Shown here: piece after piece, positions 10,806 to 21,930 of the stretch
How the letters are laid out: each line of letters opens with the position of its first letter
How positions within the stretch are numbered: position 1 is the stretch's first letter
Assembly (NCBI RefSeq): GCF_000004195.4
Contig: NC_030684.2
Coordinates: forward strand, 70,229,392 to 70,293,391
Source: Xenopus tropicalis
Taxonomy: Eukaryota > Chordata > Amphibia > Anura > Pipidae
Reading direction: 5' to 3'
Length of the DNA stretch: 64,000 bases
The notes under the pieces: generated by a model
Told to the model about the DNA's origin: nothing
Database searches by the model: none
The model's input: the letters and a program-made list of their open reading frames with translations, nothing else
Translations under genes and position numbers: made by a program

Positions 10806-11828
10806 TTAGTATACATAATTAAACAGTAAATGTTTGGCACTGTGGAATATAATTCACTTTTGATTAGACCTGTATTTTCATTAGTCCATGTGTGTGGCCC
10901 CCTATAGTGTAAAGGTGGCCGTGCACAGGCAGATTTAAGCTGCCATTTTGGCCCCTTCAAACTATTTCACTAGCAGCTTATCTGCTTGTGTATAGGGGCC
11001 CTCCCTTAATGATATGTGGCAAAAAAAATTGATCAGATATTGATTGGACATGTTTGATTTTCCTGTTGGATCGTGGCCACATCTGCTGATTGATATAGTC
11101 CTCGCAAGAAATTGCTACTTTGAATAAACACGCATGGGCTAAGCCCCGCTTGCATCACACTCGTGCTGGTCAAATTTCGTGCTGGACTGTGCTGGGAGTG
11201 CCGACTCTCTGGGCTGTGCACCAAGTATTAAGTGTTGGACGAGGTAAGGGTGTGCTGGTGGAACTTTCTTTTCTTATGTAGTCCTCACCTCATTAGCCTC
11301 TAACCCCATTGTTGTGATCCAATCGTTTGGAGCATATTGGGGAAAGATCTGCTTATTTGGCAACCTAGCCAAAAACAGCAGATCTTATATCTTATGTGTA
11401 TGATTAGCTAAAGCAAAAAACCCTGGTCTGATAGGTGTATAGCTAAGCTTGAGTTTGAATTAAATCAAACATATTTTTACACTGGGAGAGTTTACCTTTA
11501 TAATGCCTGTCAATAAGAAAATATTTCAGGGAAAAATCTGATGTGTATCCCTTAATGTGCAATACACAGTGCCCTCCATAATGTTTGAGACGGACATATT
11601 TTTATTTGATTTACCCCTCTGCTCCTTAGTGTAAAATTTGAAATAAAACAATTAAAATGTGATTAAAGTGCACATTCCAGACCTTATTTAAAGTTATTTG
11701 CATACATTTCAGTTCCATGTAACACTTTTTGTCCCCCTCATTTCAGGGCACCATAATGTTTGGGACAAAGTAATGGTAGGTATATTAAAGCAGTCATGTT
11801 TAGTGCTTTGTTGCATATCCCTTGCACG

Positions 11829-12373
11829 TAGAGCTGGGCGGTACGACTAAAAATTTATATCACGGTATTTCTCAAAATTATATCGGTGTCACGGTATTTG
11901 ACGGTATTTTTTTTTCCATGCATAATTAGGTGTTAACCCCATTTCCTAATAAATTAGAGAATAATTACTGCAGTATTGAAAATCAGAGTCAGGCAAGCGA
12001 AGGATCGGTAACAGAAAGTCGTAAGGTAAATCAGGCAGGCTTAGTTTCCCAGGCAAGGCCACAGACAATATAGCACAGGAGGAGGCGTTTGATAGCTTTA
12101 AATACCCCCCATGCATGCACGGAACCGGCATCGTCAGCGCGTCACGGACGTGCACGCTTTGACATGTACGTGCGCTTTGATGCACGCGCACCTGGACGTG
12201 CGTGCGCAACGTCCTGCGGACAACGGGACGCGCGCCCGCACGCAAGGAGGCGCGCGAGACCGGGCCGCACGGGTGAGTACCCTGACACCCCGGTATTGCG
12301 GTATCTGAAAAATGAATATAGTTTTAAAAAAAAAAAAAAACTTCGGTATTAAATGGTATATTGCCCAGCCCTA
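11829..12373. mobile_element. hAT MITE nested in the Tc1 relic, perfect 8-bp TSD
   Basis: Ends TAGAGCTGGGCGGTA and (reverse strand) TAGGGCTGGGCAATA. CTTGCACG flanks both sides (11821-11828 and 12374-12381). The 545-bp body includes a striking CpG-rich stretch (12118-12275) with repeated 'acgtgc/gcgcac' words, flanked by AT-rich ends with an A-run at 12326-12339. No transposase seen. Confidence 0.88.
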
Positions 12374-12593
12374 CTTGCACGCAATGGCTTTTTGAAGTCT
12401 GTGATTCATAGACATCAGCAGGTGCTGAGTATCTTCTCTGGTGATGCTCTGCCAAGCCTCTACTGCACCCACCTTCAACTCCTGCTTGTTCTAGGGGCCT
12501 CTCCCTTTAAGATTCATCTTCAGCATATGGATGGCATGTTTAATTGGATTTAAATCAGTTGACTGACTTGGCCATTCTAGAATTTACCATTTT

Positions 12594-12782
12594 TTAGCTT
12601 TGAGGATCATTATCTTGTTGCAGGATGAAGTGCTGTCCAATGAGTTTGGAGGCATTTATTGGATCTTGAGCAAATATGTTTCTATACACCTTAGAATTCA
12701 TTGCGCAACTGCCATTAGCAATTACATCATCAATAAAGATAAATGTGCCACTACCTGTGACAGCCATACATGCCCAAGCCAT
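12594..12782 (-). pseudogene. Tc1 transposase catalytic-domain fragment
   Basis: Minus-strand frame of 62 residues. It contains 'GTFIFIDDVIANGS', 'MNSKVYRNIF', 'NASKLIGQHFILQQDNDP'. These match the DDE domain of Tc1 transposases, where the Asp in 'DNDPKH' is the second catalytic acid. The His after 'DNDP' is replaced here. Further C-terminal homology continues in broken frames to about 12374. N-terminal DNA-binding domains are absent. Confidence 0.85.
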
Positions 12783-12885
12783 AACACCACCATGTTTTTA
12801 CCAGATAACCTGGCACAATTATAATTTTCAGAAGAAAAAAAGAAATACTGCATACTCCACATAGGAGTATGCAGAAGGACCTGAT

Positions 12886-12965
12886 ATTAAATATTTGCAA
12901 CCCAGAACAATGAAGTGCAGGGCAGAAAAAAAATGTAAGCAGGGGGAAAATAAATGAGGTGCCTC
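12886..12965 (+). repeat. Dispersed repeat shared with 15503-15585
   Basis: 'aaatatttgcaacccagaa' followed by a G/A-rich stretch and 'aaataaatgaggtg' occurs here and, in the same order, at 15503-15585. Each copy is preceded or followed by 'gcagaa/acagaa' words. Family not identified. Confidence 0.55.
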
Positions 12966-13169
12966 TCCCATCCTCCCACCTGGCAAAAGAAATGCCTGGA
13001 CCACCTGAGGGTTTGGATAGCCTAGGGGCTGGGTGGCTACTCAGGCACTTAAAACATGCCCTTCATGGGAGTTCCACCTGAGAGGGTTTCACTTGCCTCG
13101 TGGTATGTCCCTGGGATTCCAAGCATGCAAGCAATGCAGAGTGATACGTTCTGTGTATCTGTGGACCTT

Positions 13170-13503
13170 GTACATGTATGGGACCTGTTATCCCAAATGC
13201 TTGGGACCTGGGGTTTTCCGGATAAGGGATCTTTCCGTAATTTGGATCTCTATAACTTAAGTCTGCTAAAAATAATTTAAATATTGAATAAACCCAAAAG
13301 GATTGTTTTGCCTCCAATAAGGATTCATTATATCTTAGTTGGGATCAAGTACAAGGTACTGTTTTATTATTACAGAGAGAAAGGAAATCATTTTTAAAGA
13401 CTAGAGTTATTTGTTTATAATGGAGTCTATGGGAGATGGCCATTCCGTAATTCCGAACTTTCTGGTTAACGGGTTTCCGGATAAGGCATCCCATACCTGT
13501 ACT
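13170..13503. mobile_element. Palindromic 'acaggtatggg' MITE, complete copy
   Basis: Left half 'tacatgtatgggacctgtta' and right half 'ataaggcatcccatacctgt' are inverse to each other. Interior words 'ttgggatcaagtacaaggta' and 'tggagtctatgggagatggc' are shared with the copy at 22912-23330. About 334 bp, non-coding. Confidence 0.75.
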
Positions 13504-13862
13504 TGATGGCAGGACAGTTCACCTATTTTTATTTTTTGCTTGTGCCACCATTTGGTGTTTTTCGGCCAGATCTGTTTTATTTTATTCACCCCATCCTTAA
13601 ATCCTGTGAGAAAAAAAGACAGGACAGAGTGTCTATGTATACCTACCAATTATTCTTATTATCGCCTAATTCATAGAACCAATATGCAAAGATCCAAGAA
13701 GTTCACTATGATTTAAGCACACAAGGTATTGTGTCCCAGTATCTCTGCATATTCCACAAAAATATGTTTATGTTGTCTCAACAAAACTTTGTATTAGTAC
13801 TACCATAATTCTTCCCCTCTAAATCATGTGACATTTGTGGGCCTCAGTGTGGACATTCTGTT

Positions 13863-14845
13863 ACAGGTATGGGATCCTTTATCCAGAAAGCTCAGAATTA
13901 AAGGAAGGCCATGTCCTATAAAGTCATTTTTAATCAGATAAATCTTTTTTTTTTTTTTTAAATGATTTCCTTTCCTCTGTAATAATAAATAAATACCTTG
14001 TACTTTATGGTAACTAATGCTGGCCATACACGGGCAGATCCGCTTGGTGATGTCGCCAAGAGAGCGGATCTTCACCCGATATCCCCACCTACGGGTGGGC
14101 GATATCGGGGGGCATGTTGGCAAATTCTACACACAGCAATGGGGCAGTCGGTTTGGGGACAGCATCAGCGAGCCGATGCGGTCCCCGATCCGACTGGATT
14201 TTCTAACCTGGCCAATCGATATCTGGCCAATTTCAGGCCAGATATCGGTCGGGCAGGCCCCTCGGTTCTGCCCCTACACAGGCCGATAAGCTGCCGAATC
14301 GGTCTAAGGGACCGATATCGGAAGCTATAATCGGCCCGTATATGGGGACCTTGAAGGTGGCCATCCTTGTTAAGATTTTTCTCTCCCTAACAATTAATTT
14401 CAGTGCAATCTGACAAATCTGTCAAATTATCGTAAAGTTAGTGTGCAGCGAACGATCGCACATCTAGCGATTTTTCATCTGACATTGGCTAGAGAACCGA
14501 TTGGACAGGTTTGAAACAAGAAACTTTGCCCATTGTCCACTTGTTTGCTGGATCAAGCAGGTGGCTTTTCTAGCTTCCAACTAGATGATATCTCTTGCAA
14601 TTGTCCTTTTTCGTTGATGGGAAAATCATACTTTTAAACAATCGTTTCAGGATAAGCTTGGTCCTGCAATAACTAAAAGATCTTTTAGAAATCTTAACGG
14701 CCAGCTTAAGCTGCACGAATCCATATAAATTAGTTTCATTAACGTTTTTAGCAGGCTTAAGGTATGGTGATCCAAATTACAGAAAGACCCCATATCCAGA
14801 AAACCCCTGGTTCCAAGTATTCCAGAAAGAGATCCTATACCTATA
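13863..14845. mobile_element. 'acaggtatggg' MITE interrupted by a second MITE
   Basis: The left part starts 'acaggtatgggatcctttat' and runs to 'ttatggtaact' at 14016. The right part resumes at 14710 'gctgcacgaatccatataaa' and ends 'gatcctatacctata'. In the uninterrupted copy at 57056-57306 these pieces are adjacent ('ggtaactaagctgcatgaat'), so the sequence between is an insertion. Confidence 0.8.
14015..14709. mobile_element. 'ggccatacacg' MITE(s) nested in the palindromic MITE
   Basis: Left junction ctaatgctggccatacacgg, right junction 'ggccagcTTAA' (14706-14709). An internal 'gaaggtggccatcc' at 14352-14365 suggests two family members side by side. Contains many 'gatatcgg' and 'ccgat' words typical of the family. 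CTAA/TTAA at the borders fits a TTAA target. Confidence 0.72.
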
Positions 14846-15255
14846 CACTCCTTTCATTTCTGTGCCTTTAAGTTAGCATAAAATAATTAGCATGTGGGCC
14901 CATAGCAATAATGAGACTATAGCTTTAATTATCACAGCGCAAATCTTTTCTGTATGTTGATGTTATAAATGCCCCTTTTTGCATTTTGATAAATGATGTC
15001 TTGCTACAGCTTAGCTGGAAGATCAGAGCATCTGTGTTTTTGATATGAATAAAAGTCAAGACTTTAAATTTAGGTAACAGGTTTAGGAAGCTTCTGAGAA
15101 ACATGTAATTGCAGTTTGACAACATCACGTGCTTGGGGGACTGGTCGAGTGGCTGTTACAGAAAGCAAGTCTAACTGGGTGTGGGTAATTAAACTTCAGC
15201 TATTCACATTGAGCATTGATAAAATAGAGCATAGATAAAGTACACATGTCTGTGT

Positions 15256-15475
15256 TTAAAGGGGATGTTCACATTTAAGTTAACTTTTAGTATGATGAAG
15301 AGAGTGATATTCTGACACAATTTGCAATTGGCCTTAATTTTTTCATTATTCATAGTTTTCATTATTTTCAATATTCATAGGAAAATAATTAAAAACCAAT
15401 GAAATAATGAAGACTAATTGAAAAGTTGCTTAGAATTGGCCTTTCTATAACAAACTTAAAGTTAACCAGAGCTAC
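15256..15475. mobile_element. T2/Kolobok-like MITE
   Basis: Starts TTAAAGGGGATGTTCACATT and includes 'acttttagtatgatgaagag', 'gaaaagttgcttagaattgg' and 'ctataacaaacttaaagtta'. The inverse of the start is degraded at the right end. Same family as 30640-30805 and 35518-35967. The superfamily name is from memory of frog T2 elements. Confidence 0.7.
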
Positions 15476-15502
15476 TGCAGCATTATCACATATCAGCAAA
15501 AA

Positions 15503-15585
15503 CTAAAATATTTGCAACCCAGAAAAATGATAAGGTGTGGAAATAGAAATAAATAAATGAGGTGGCTCCCCCACATTGCTGTGCA
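15503..15585 (+). repeat. Second copy of the 12886-12965 repeat
   Basis: Starts 'aaatatttgcaacccagaa' and ends 'aaataaatgaggtggctccc'. It follows the T2-like MITE by about 30 bp, as if part of a larger diverged element. Confidence 0.5.
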
Positions 15586-15899
15586 AGGTGGAGTATACAG
15601 AAAAATACACAAAAGTGTTACTTTAGGCACACATATTTACACTTACTAAGACACATACAAGGGGGGCTTTGCACACTCACATGCATACACAGTTTGTGTA
15701 CACATCATATTGTAACTTGTTTTTACTGTATCGTAGGCTTTTTTTTTGCCCTACGAAAATGTTTTATTGCCAGCGTGAATAATGTATTTGCTATTCTTTG
15801 TGCAATACCTTTTGTACCTTGTTTTGGTGATTGTATTGTATTTTCAGTTCTGTGTTACTTTTTTTTTTTTAATGCCTATAAAGCGTTATAGGACCAGCA

Positions 15900-17660
15900 A
15901 AACATTCTTGTTTTGAGTGCTTTTATTGGATTTTAGTGCTTTGTTTGCATTCTGCATTGTACTTTATTACTTGTTTTTGTCTGCGAAAATTGTGCATGCC
16001 ATATTTTAATTCTGGAACCTCTTCATGCCAAATGCCATTGTTGGTTTGATAAATTATGCATATTGGGCATGAAACTGTTCAGTAGACTTATGGTATTCAT
16101 ATTTAGGTTTTACATTAGTACATGAGGATATATGGTGATTGAGTAAAATCCAAGTTTTGAGGTAATTTTCAGAAATGTCTCTTGTACACACATGAACATG
16201 TGCCTATGGATGGATCGCGCAACCCCCAGCCCAGCATGACTGACTACGAGTCAGGCTCAGTAAGTATTGCTGGGCTGGGGGCAACTTTGGGGGACTTTTG
16301 GCCCCAAACATTTTGCATGTCGCAACACATTACTAATAAGATGTTTGATCTTGGTACATAAGACATGAGAAACATTAGATACTAAAAATGGAAGCTCTAA
16401 AACTTTTTAGAAACTACTAACTTTAAGAAAGCTTTGTGGTTTAGGAGTTTGGAGTAGAAATACATATTTACCCTTTTTGGATTTACAAAAATATATGGCT
16501 TTCTGGGGTGAACTTTTTGTGGCTTTACCCCCACATAGAATGCAGTATATGTGTTGATTTTGCAATAGCTCAAATCACAGAAATTATAGATCATGGGGGT
16601 ATTTATTTATTTTTGGGGTCCCTACATGCCACACAGTTAGGAAAACCTATGAACACTGAGCATCAAACTGTTCAGTGGACCCCTGGTGTTCATATTTAGA
16701 AAGTTCTACCTTAACTTAAGGAAAGTTTTCAGACTTGGTAATTTGGAGAAGAAACACATATTTACCTATTTATTCGGGAGAATGTGTACGTTCCGAAACA
16801 ATCTGGTTTTCTGGGGTGAACATTTTTGTGGTTTTAATCAGACAGAAAATATAGTAAAAGCATTGATTTTTTTAAGTGGTTGTAATAAAAGCCATTATAG
16901 TTTATATACACTATTTTCATTCTGGAGCCCATACATGCCACAAACACATAACAGATATCATGCTGTTCAGCAGAACCCTGGCATTCTCATATACGATATT
17001 TGATCTCTCTACTCAATGACATGTGGAGATAGTATCCTATAAATTGCAAGGTTTGAGGTGATTTTTCAAAATTTTTTATTTTAAAAAATGTGTAAGCTTT
17101 TGGTACCACTTAGGTCCCAAAAGCCTGAAGCAGGGATCTAAGTAGCCCTGAAAGCTTGCATTTCATTGTCAACTAAGCCAATAAAAGGTATCACCTACCC
17201 TATGTTTTCTTGTTTTGATCCATGGCTAACATGGTACAACAATCTGAACCCAGATTCATCACAATCCGCAATTCTTAAAATGTATGGCTTCCTAGGTAAA
17301 CATACTACTGAAAATTTAAGTGAAATCTATGGCTAAACTATGCTAAATTTTGGAGCAGTGCTTTGAAAATTTGGTAGTGCTGGTGGGAGTGTTTGTTTTA
17401 TACAAGGGAAAATTCTCAATAAAACTATACATATTTGGTATGGCACATTCAGGAGACAATGGACTTTAAATTAGTCATTTTTTTTGGCATAAAGTAAAAC
17501 ATGCCCCTGATGTGTCTCTATGTTATGATTTTTTTCATGTTCTAGCTATTTTGAAGGTTATAGCTTTTTACATGAAGTGCAATTGCACAAAAATGCCAGC
17601 AGATTTTAAAAGCTTGGGTTGCATAATTGAAAGAGCACAAAATGTTCCAAAATCGTCCAG
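15900..17660 (+). repeat. Large frog repeat with diverged ~300-bp internal monomers
   Basis: The word group 'catgccacac...actgttcagtggacccctgg' then 'tgttcatatttag' recurs with drift around 16060-16110, 16625-16700 and 16930-16995. The group 'agaaatacatatttaccc' then 'ttttctggggtgaac' recurs at 16455-16520 and 16755-16830. Downstream, 'ggagcagtgctttgaaaatt' and 'atttggtatggcacattcag' match the reverse strand of 37440-38075. Non-coding here. Possibly the non-autonomous remains of a large transposon; family not identified. Confidence 0.6.
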
Positions 17661-18778
17661 CAGTTAGCCCCCAATAACGCACATTGCAGGCTGGCTTGGA
17701 CCCTCAGCAAAGGACACAGCCACTATCACAGCAGCCACAGTAGCTGGCTCTTTTGAATCCTTGGCCACCCCCTCCTTTTCAAGCGGAAACCCAACTTTTC
17801 TACTACATTTTTTTTTCACTCCCTCCTAGCTCTACCCCCATGCCACCGCACACTGCTACTAAATAAGAATGTTCTTCACACCAGTATGTTTGCACAATAT
17901 GGGGCTGAGTCCTCAATTTTATTAACTAATAATGTTTTAAATGCCAATCCGCCCTGGGCACATACATATGCCTTCTGGTCCTGTGCTGCAATTACATCTA
18001 AAAATGTAGAATGCAGCACCAATAGAAGAATGAATCTTAAAAAGCCTTTATTAATTATCACATGGCTTCAGATCTCCGACAGTGCAACATTTCAGGCCAG
18101 TACTTGGCCCTTTATCATGCTTGACGGGCACCTGACATAGGAGCAATGAATGTAAATCACCCTCCTACGTCACACACGTTCACATGTGTGTGGCGACATT
18201 ATCCTTTTTTTTGTTGTTGCTGTCAATTCTGACAAACCCCTCTACCTGTTTTGTTATGTACAGTTGAACTTGAGGTAAGGACAAAACATTTTGACACAGG
18301 TAGGTCCTATTTAAAAATACAAATTTAGTGAGGCATTGTAGAATATAGATTCATTGTTCCCATAAATGTGTGTGGAAGAAGTTATACAGCAAGGAACTAT
18401 ACATTCAAACATTGTCTGTTGAAAGGGAAAAAAGATGAAACATGAATTCAACTTGTATTCTGCCTTTAAGTTTTTCCCTCATAATACATTGCCCTGCTGC
18501 ATAAGTAAAACTATATAATGACTATATCCTTTTAAATATTCTTGAGCAACAGTATATTTTAAAAAAAATATACTAGTGATAAGAAAAGCTATTAACCAGT
18601 AGCCCAAGGCTGTATAAGTTAATGTTTAATAAGTCTTCCTCGCACCTATGCTTACTGTAAAACATGAATGGATGGTGTAACAGGCCTTCTAAAAGCAACT
18701 CACAGATATGAAGAGAGATGAAAGGCTTCTCAGCTACTAGTTACTAGCTTTGGGAATGGGAAACCCAAGTAAAGTAGA
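17661..18778. other. Intergenic, nothing recognised
   Basis: Mixed-composition sequence between repeats. 'gtgcaacatttcaggccagtacttggccctttatcatgc' near 18083-18120 looks like an old repeat fragment. No gene seen on either strand. Confidence 0.4.
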
Positions 18779-19320
18779 GCTGGCCATAAGCATACTGATA
18801 AACTTTCTATGACTTTTAGTGCATGCATGGTGGCCCAATGATCACAACAGATATCTATACTAGATACTACTGGATACTGGTCAATATGTGGATCGGCAGT
18901 TTAAAAACCTTATCATAAAAGCTTTAGATATTGGTTGCCTTGTCGATCCGGTGGATCGAAAGATTTTGATTGCCGCTGAAGGTGCCCGAGCAAAATCTGT
19001 GTTTAGGGCTGAATCATTAGGTGAAGGTAGAATTCCTATTGCTTCTACCTCCATATCAGACGATTCAGCCCTAAATGTCAATGGAGGGAACGAACAACAA
19101 TGGTCGCAGGAAAGATTGTTATTGGTTTGAGATTGTTATGGGTCAATTTCTCTAAATTGGCAGGCAATTCTGATGAGGTAATATTTATTATCTGACCAAC
19201 TAGAACAACAGACTTTTCCCATTCATCTGTATGAATAGTCAAGTTGTGTCAATTGGTTTATTACCTTGGCCGATCATTTGGACACCATAGAAGGTCAGCC
19301 ATGTTGGGCCACTTTAGAGG
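18779..19320. repeat. 'ggccatacacg'-family MITE, diverged copy
   Basis: Starts 'gagctggccataagcatact'. 'gacgattcagccctaaatg' (19058-19076) and 'tggtcgcaggaaagatt' (19102-19118) are shared with 22189-22391. The short frame open through this stretch is repeat-derived. Confidence 0.6.
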
Positions 19321-20405
19321 ACAGAAGGATTTGAATTCAACTAAAATAGCTTGTTTCCAGTTTCTCTGACTGTAGTAATGGTCATGAGTCAGAACTGCAG
19401 GGTGCTACACAAGCAATAGACTGCATAAAAGTCTTTTGCCCATTCCTTACCGTGTAGTTATTCAAGCTGAAGTGCAGTGCAACACTGTTACAATGGGCCA
19501 TTGCACAAGCAAGGGAGTTAATGTATGTGGAAAAATACAGGTGTAATATTTACAGGATGCACATAGTATGGGACAAAAATCCCTAAGGCTGCTGCCAAAG
19601 GGAGCCGTTTTGTATAAGCGTATAAGCACAAGCTGAAAACTGCCCCTCTGCTCCTATCCACTATTCGTTGGGTCACTGCGTTGGCTAAGGTGAAGACACA
19701 CGCTGTGGGTTTTGGGGGGGGGGGGGGGGGGAAATGCCAGAGCATGCATCATCACAGAAAAATCCCACCTAAAAAAAGGGGAGGCTGACATTTAGACAAC
19801 TTTTTTGTTTAACCTGCTATACTATCTGTTGTGATATTGACCTTAGAGCAGCACTTCTTTAGTAATATTAGTGTCTAAAGGGAAGGAATTCCTCTGAGCA
19901 CAAGACCAGGACTGCTAACTGGCATTAGGAGGCAATACCTGACTTTTAAAATTGTGATGGACATTGTTATGGCTATTTTTCTACTACACAAGTGACTATA
20001 CTGATGTAGATGTTTTCCAGCCTGGGGAGGAATGTTAATAGCATACTTTCTTTTATATTTAGCTTTGCCCTTTACTTTTTTTCATCCTGCAGACAAAATG
20101 AAATGACTTTACAAAATCATAGTGAAACAAACACTTTTTTCATTCCTTAATTATAAGCAGGAAATCTGGGGAAATGTGATCCTCCTGTGTACTAATGTTA
20201 TATGCTGCCACCCTGTGGCAAGAAGCAAAAGTGCAGTATTTAAGATATATAGAATTTATAGTAAAGATGAACACAATATACTTTATACATATTTACATGT
20301 TTAATTGTTTCATATGTTTGTATCTCATTCCTCTGACCCTTCATTTCACATTTGCTGAAATCCAAATTTACTGATGATTCCTAAAACCTATTACATATAA
20401 GCCTT
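19321..20405. other. Intergenic between repeat cluster and fkrp 3' end
   Basis: Contains an 18-base G run at 19714-19731 preceded by 'aaggtgaagacacacgctgtgg', a fragment of the family at 43786-43927. Otherwise AT-rich and unremarkable. Confidence 0.4.
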
Positions 20406-20411
20406 TTTATT
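20406..20411 (-). terminator. Candidate fkrp poly(A) signal
   Basis: TTTATT on the plus strand, AATAAA on the minus strand, about 40 bp past the fkrp stop. It would give a very short 3' UTR; a more distal site is equally possible. Confidence 0.3.
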
Positions 20412-20451
20412 GCCTCCCAGCATCTCATCAGTTCTTTAGGAAAACACAGTC

Positions 20452-21906
20452 TCACCTCCCTCTCATTCTAAGCAGGGTTGGGTTTGGGTACTCAGGCTCT
20501 TCAATAACCCTTTCACCAAACTTCATGCGTAATAACTGAACATGGTGGTTTGGGGCCTGTGCAAATCCACCAGCAAATGGCAGAGTCTGCAGAGGCTGCA
20601 GAAAGCTCTCAGGGAACTCTACATCCTGTGGATGCCCTGTCCACGAGTCACGTGTCATAACGCCATCCCGGGGATAGAAAGGCCACAGATCCACATGCAG
20701 ATGATTGCTTTGGCTGTATTGCACCCTAAAGAAATCTCCTTCTACTGCACGTTCCCAAACATATCCTTCAGCATCCACTAGTGAGCCTGACTGTGCCCCC
20801 CGCAGCTCTGTACACAATGTCACATCTTCCAGATAGATGCCCAAATCTACATCATAGTCCCAAGGAATGATATCTCCATTCCGGGCTGCCCCTAACAGAC
20901 TCCCACCCTCTAACCAATATCGCACCCCGCTTGCCTCCAACACCTTTATGACATGGTGTGTCGTTGTCCTCAGTGCACGAAGGCAACAAGGTGGTGTCCA
21001 TTGGTTGTTATATAGGTACTGAGGAGTGCCCTCCACCACTGTTCCAAAGCAACGCTGGGTGTCCTTGGAGCAACCAAACCATCGATCCCCTCCAACAAGG
21101 CCTTTGACCAGTCGCATATTTAGAGCCCTCATGGTTTGGGCCTCTTCCTTTTTCTCAGCCTGTTCTGCCTTCCAGCGTCCATGGTCTGTAGCAGGCATAG
21201 TAGTACGTGGAAAGGAGGCATCCTTAAGCACTTGTACACCCCAGCCACGCAAAGCAGTCTGGATAAATAGGGCTAACTGCAAGGGTCGAATGAGAGGAAA
21301 GGGCAGCTCAAATAAGTCACGGGAACGCAGCAGCAACACAGCAGTTCCAACAACTGCCGTGCAGGTTTCTTTGGCTGTTGCAGGCCTGTACACAGCTGTC
21401 CATTGCTTCATGGATACATTAAGGTACAAACACTGTATTTCCTGGCCTGCAGCTGCAGCAATAATTTTCACACCTGGTGAAGCATCACGCAACTCCCGTG
21501 CCATCCTGTCAAGCAGATCTGGAGGGTCCAAAGAAGTGCCATCTGGAACAAGAGCTACAAGGCGGGTGTGTATATGGGACTCCAATCGGAGAGAGGAACT
21601 TGACTGCTCTGGAGAGGGATGCAGCCTTAAAATGTGGAGTCCTTGGACTGGAGGGTAAGGAGGAGTGTTGGATGCAATAAGAATGCGAAGGGAAGGCCGA
21701 GCTCGAAGGAAGGAATGATTTAACTCTGCAAGGCCATTTTCAAATTCCTGGAACTCTCTTACAATTACAGTGATGCCTGGAGATAGTGCAGATAATGGGG
21801 TCTGTCGTCCTGATGAGCGGAACTGCAGATGCCATGTGTAGTAGAGTAGAAGGATGTTACACAGCAGAGTCAGGCTAATCAGTATATGGCACAGGGGGCA
21901 GCGCAT
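20452..21906 (-). CDS. fkrp: Fukutin-related protein, ribitol-5-phosphate transferase
   Basis: Golgi type II membrane enzyme that adds the second ribitol-phosphate to alpha-dystroglycan, using CDP-ribitol (known for FKRP). The whole CDS is in one exon, as in mammals; 484 aa against 495 in human (from memory). Hydrophobic anchor at about residues 7-25. The stem domain includes 'VREFQEFENGLAELNHSFL'. The zinc-binding cysteines correspond to C279, C286, C307 and C308 ('WFGCSKDTQRCFG', 'TPPCCLRAL'). The LicD-type catalytic core is 'YWLEGGSLLGAARNGDIIPW' then DYDVD at residues 350-354, followed by 'VEGDFFRVQYSQSNHLHVDL'. The start is set at 21906: an in-frame ATG at 21948 lies upstream of a good splice acceptor (minus-strand CTTCTTAG|G at 21929), so it is probably intronic. 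No disabling change seen. Confidence 0.96.
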   Translation of the reverse strand: MRCPLCHILISLTLLCNILLLYYTWHLQFRSSGRQTPLSALSPGITVIVREFQEFENGLAELNHSFLRARPSLRILIASNTPPYPPVQGLHILRLHPSPEQSSSSLRLESHIHTRLVALVPDGTSLDPPDLLDRMARELRDASPGVKIIAAAAGQEIQCLYLNVSMKQWTAVYRPATAKETCTAVVGTAVLLLRSRDLFELPFPLIRPLQLALFIQTALRGWGVQVLKDASFPRTTMPATDHGRWKAEQAEKKEEAQTMRALNMRLVKGLVGGDRWFGCSKDTQRCFGTVVEGTPQYLYNNQWTPPCCLRALRTTTHHVIKVLEASGVRYWLEGGSLLGAARNGDIIPWDYDVDLGIYLEDVTLCTELRGAQSGSLVDAEGYVWERAVEGDFFRVQYSQSNHLHVDLWPFYPRDGVMTRDSWTGHPQDVEFPESFLQPLQTLPFAGGFAQAPNHHVQLLRMKFGERVIEEPEYPNPTLLRMRGR

Positions 21907-21930
21907 CTTGAACCCATCACCAAGGTGCCT
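21907..21930 (-). promoter_or_regulatory. fkrp coding-exon acceptor and 5' UTR stub
   Basis: On the minus strand 'atgttatgtcttcttAG' ends at 21929 and is followed by 22 bases to the ATG at 21906. This implies at least one upstream non-coding exon, as in human FKRP. That exon was not located; it should lie between here and dact3. Confidence 0.6.

Larger units (their letters stand above)
11567..12830 (-). mobile_element. Tc1/mariner-like transposon relic, split by a hAT element
   Basis: Left end 'cagtgccctccataatgttt' is the terminus of a Tc1-like family. The parts 11567-11828 and 12374-12830 are one sequence interrupted by the insert at 11829-12373; joining them restores 'ttgcacgcaatggctttttg'. 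Minus-strand remains of a Tc1 transposase lie at 12374-12830. The end carrying the transposase N-terminus is missing beyond 12830, so this copy is dead. Confidence 0.85.

Noticed and set aside
15130..15170. Possible tRNA-like 'ggactggtcgagtggc' word
   Set aside because: No cloverleaf can be drawn and the B box is lacking; chance resemblance.
20542..21658. Plus-strand frames opposite fkrp
   Set aside because: They are complements of the conserved fkrp coding exon with no homology of their own.
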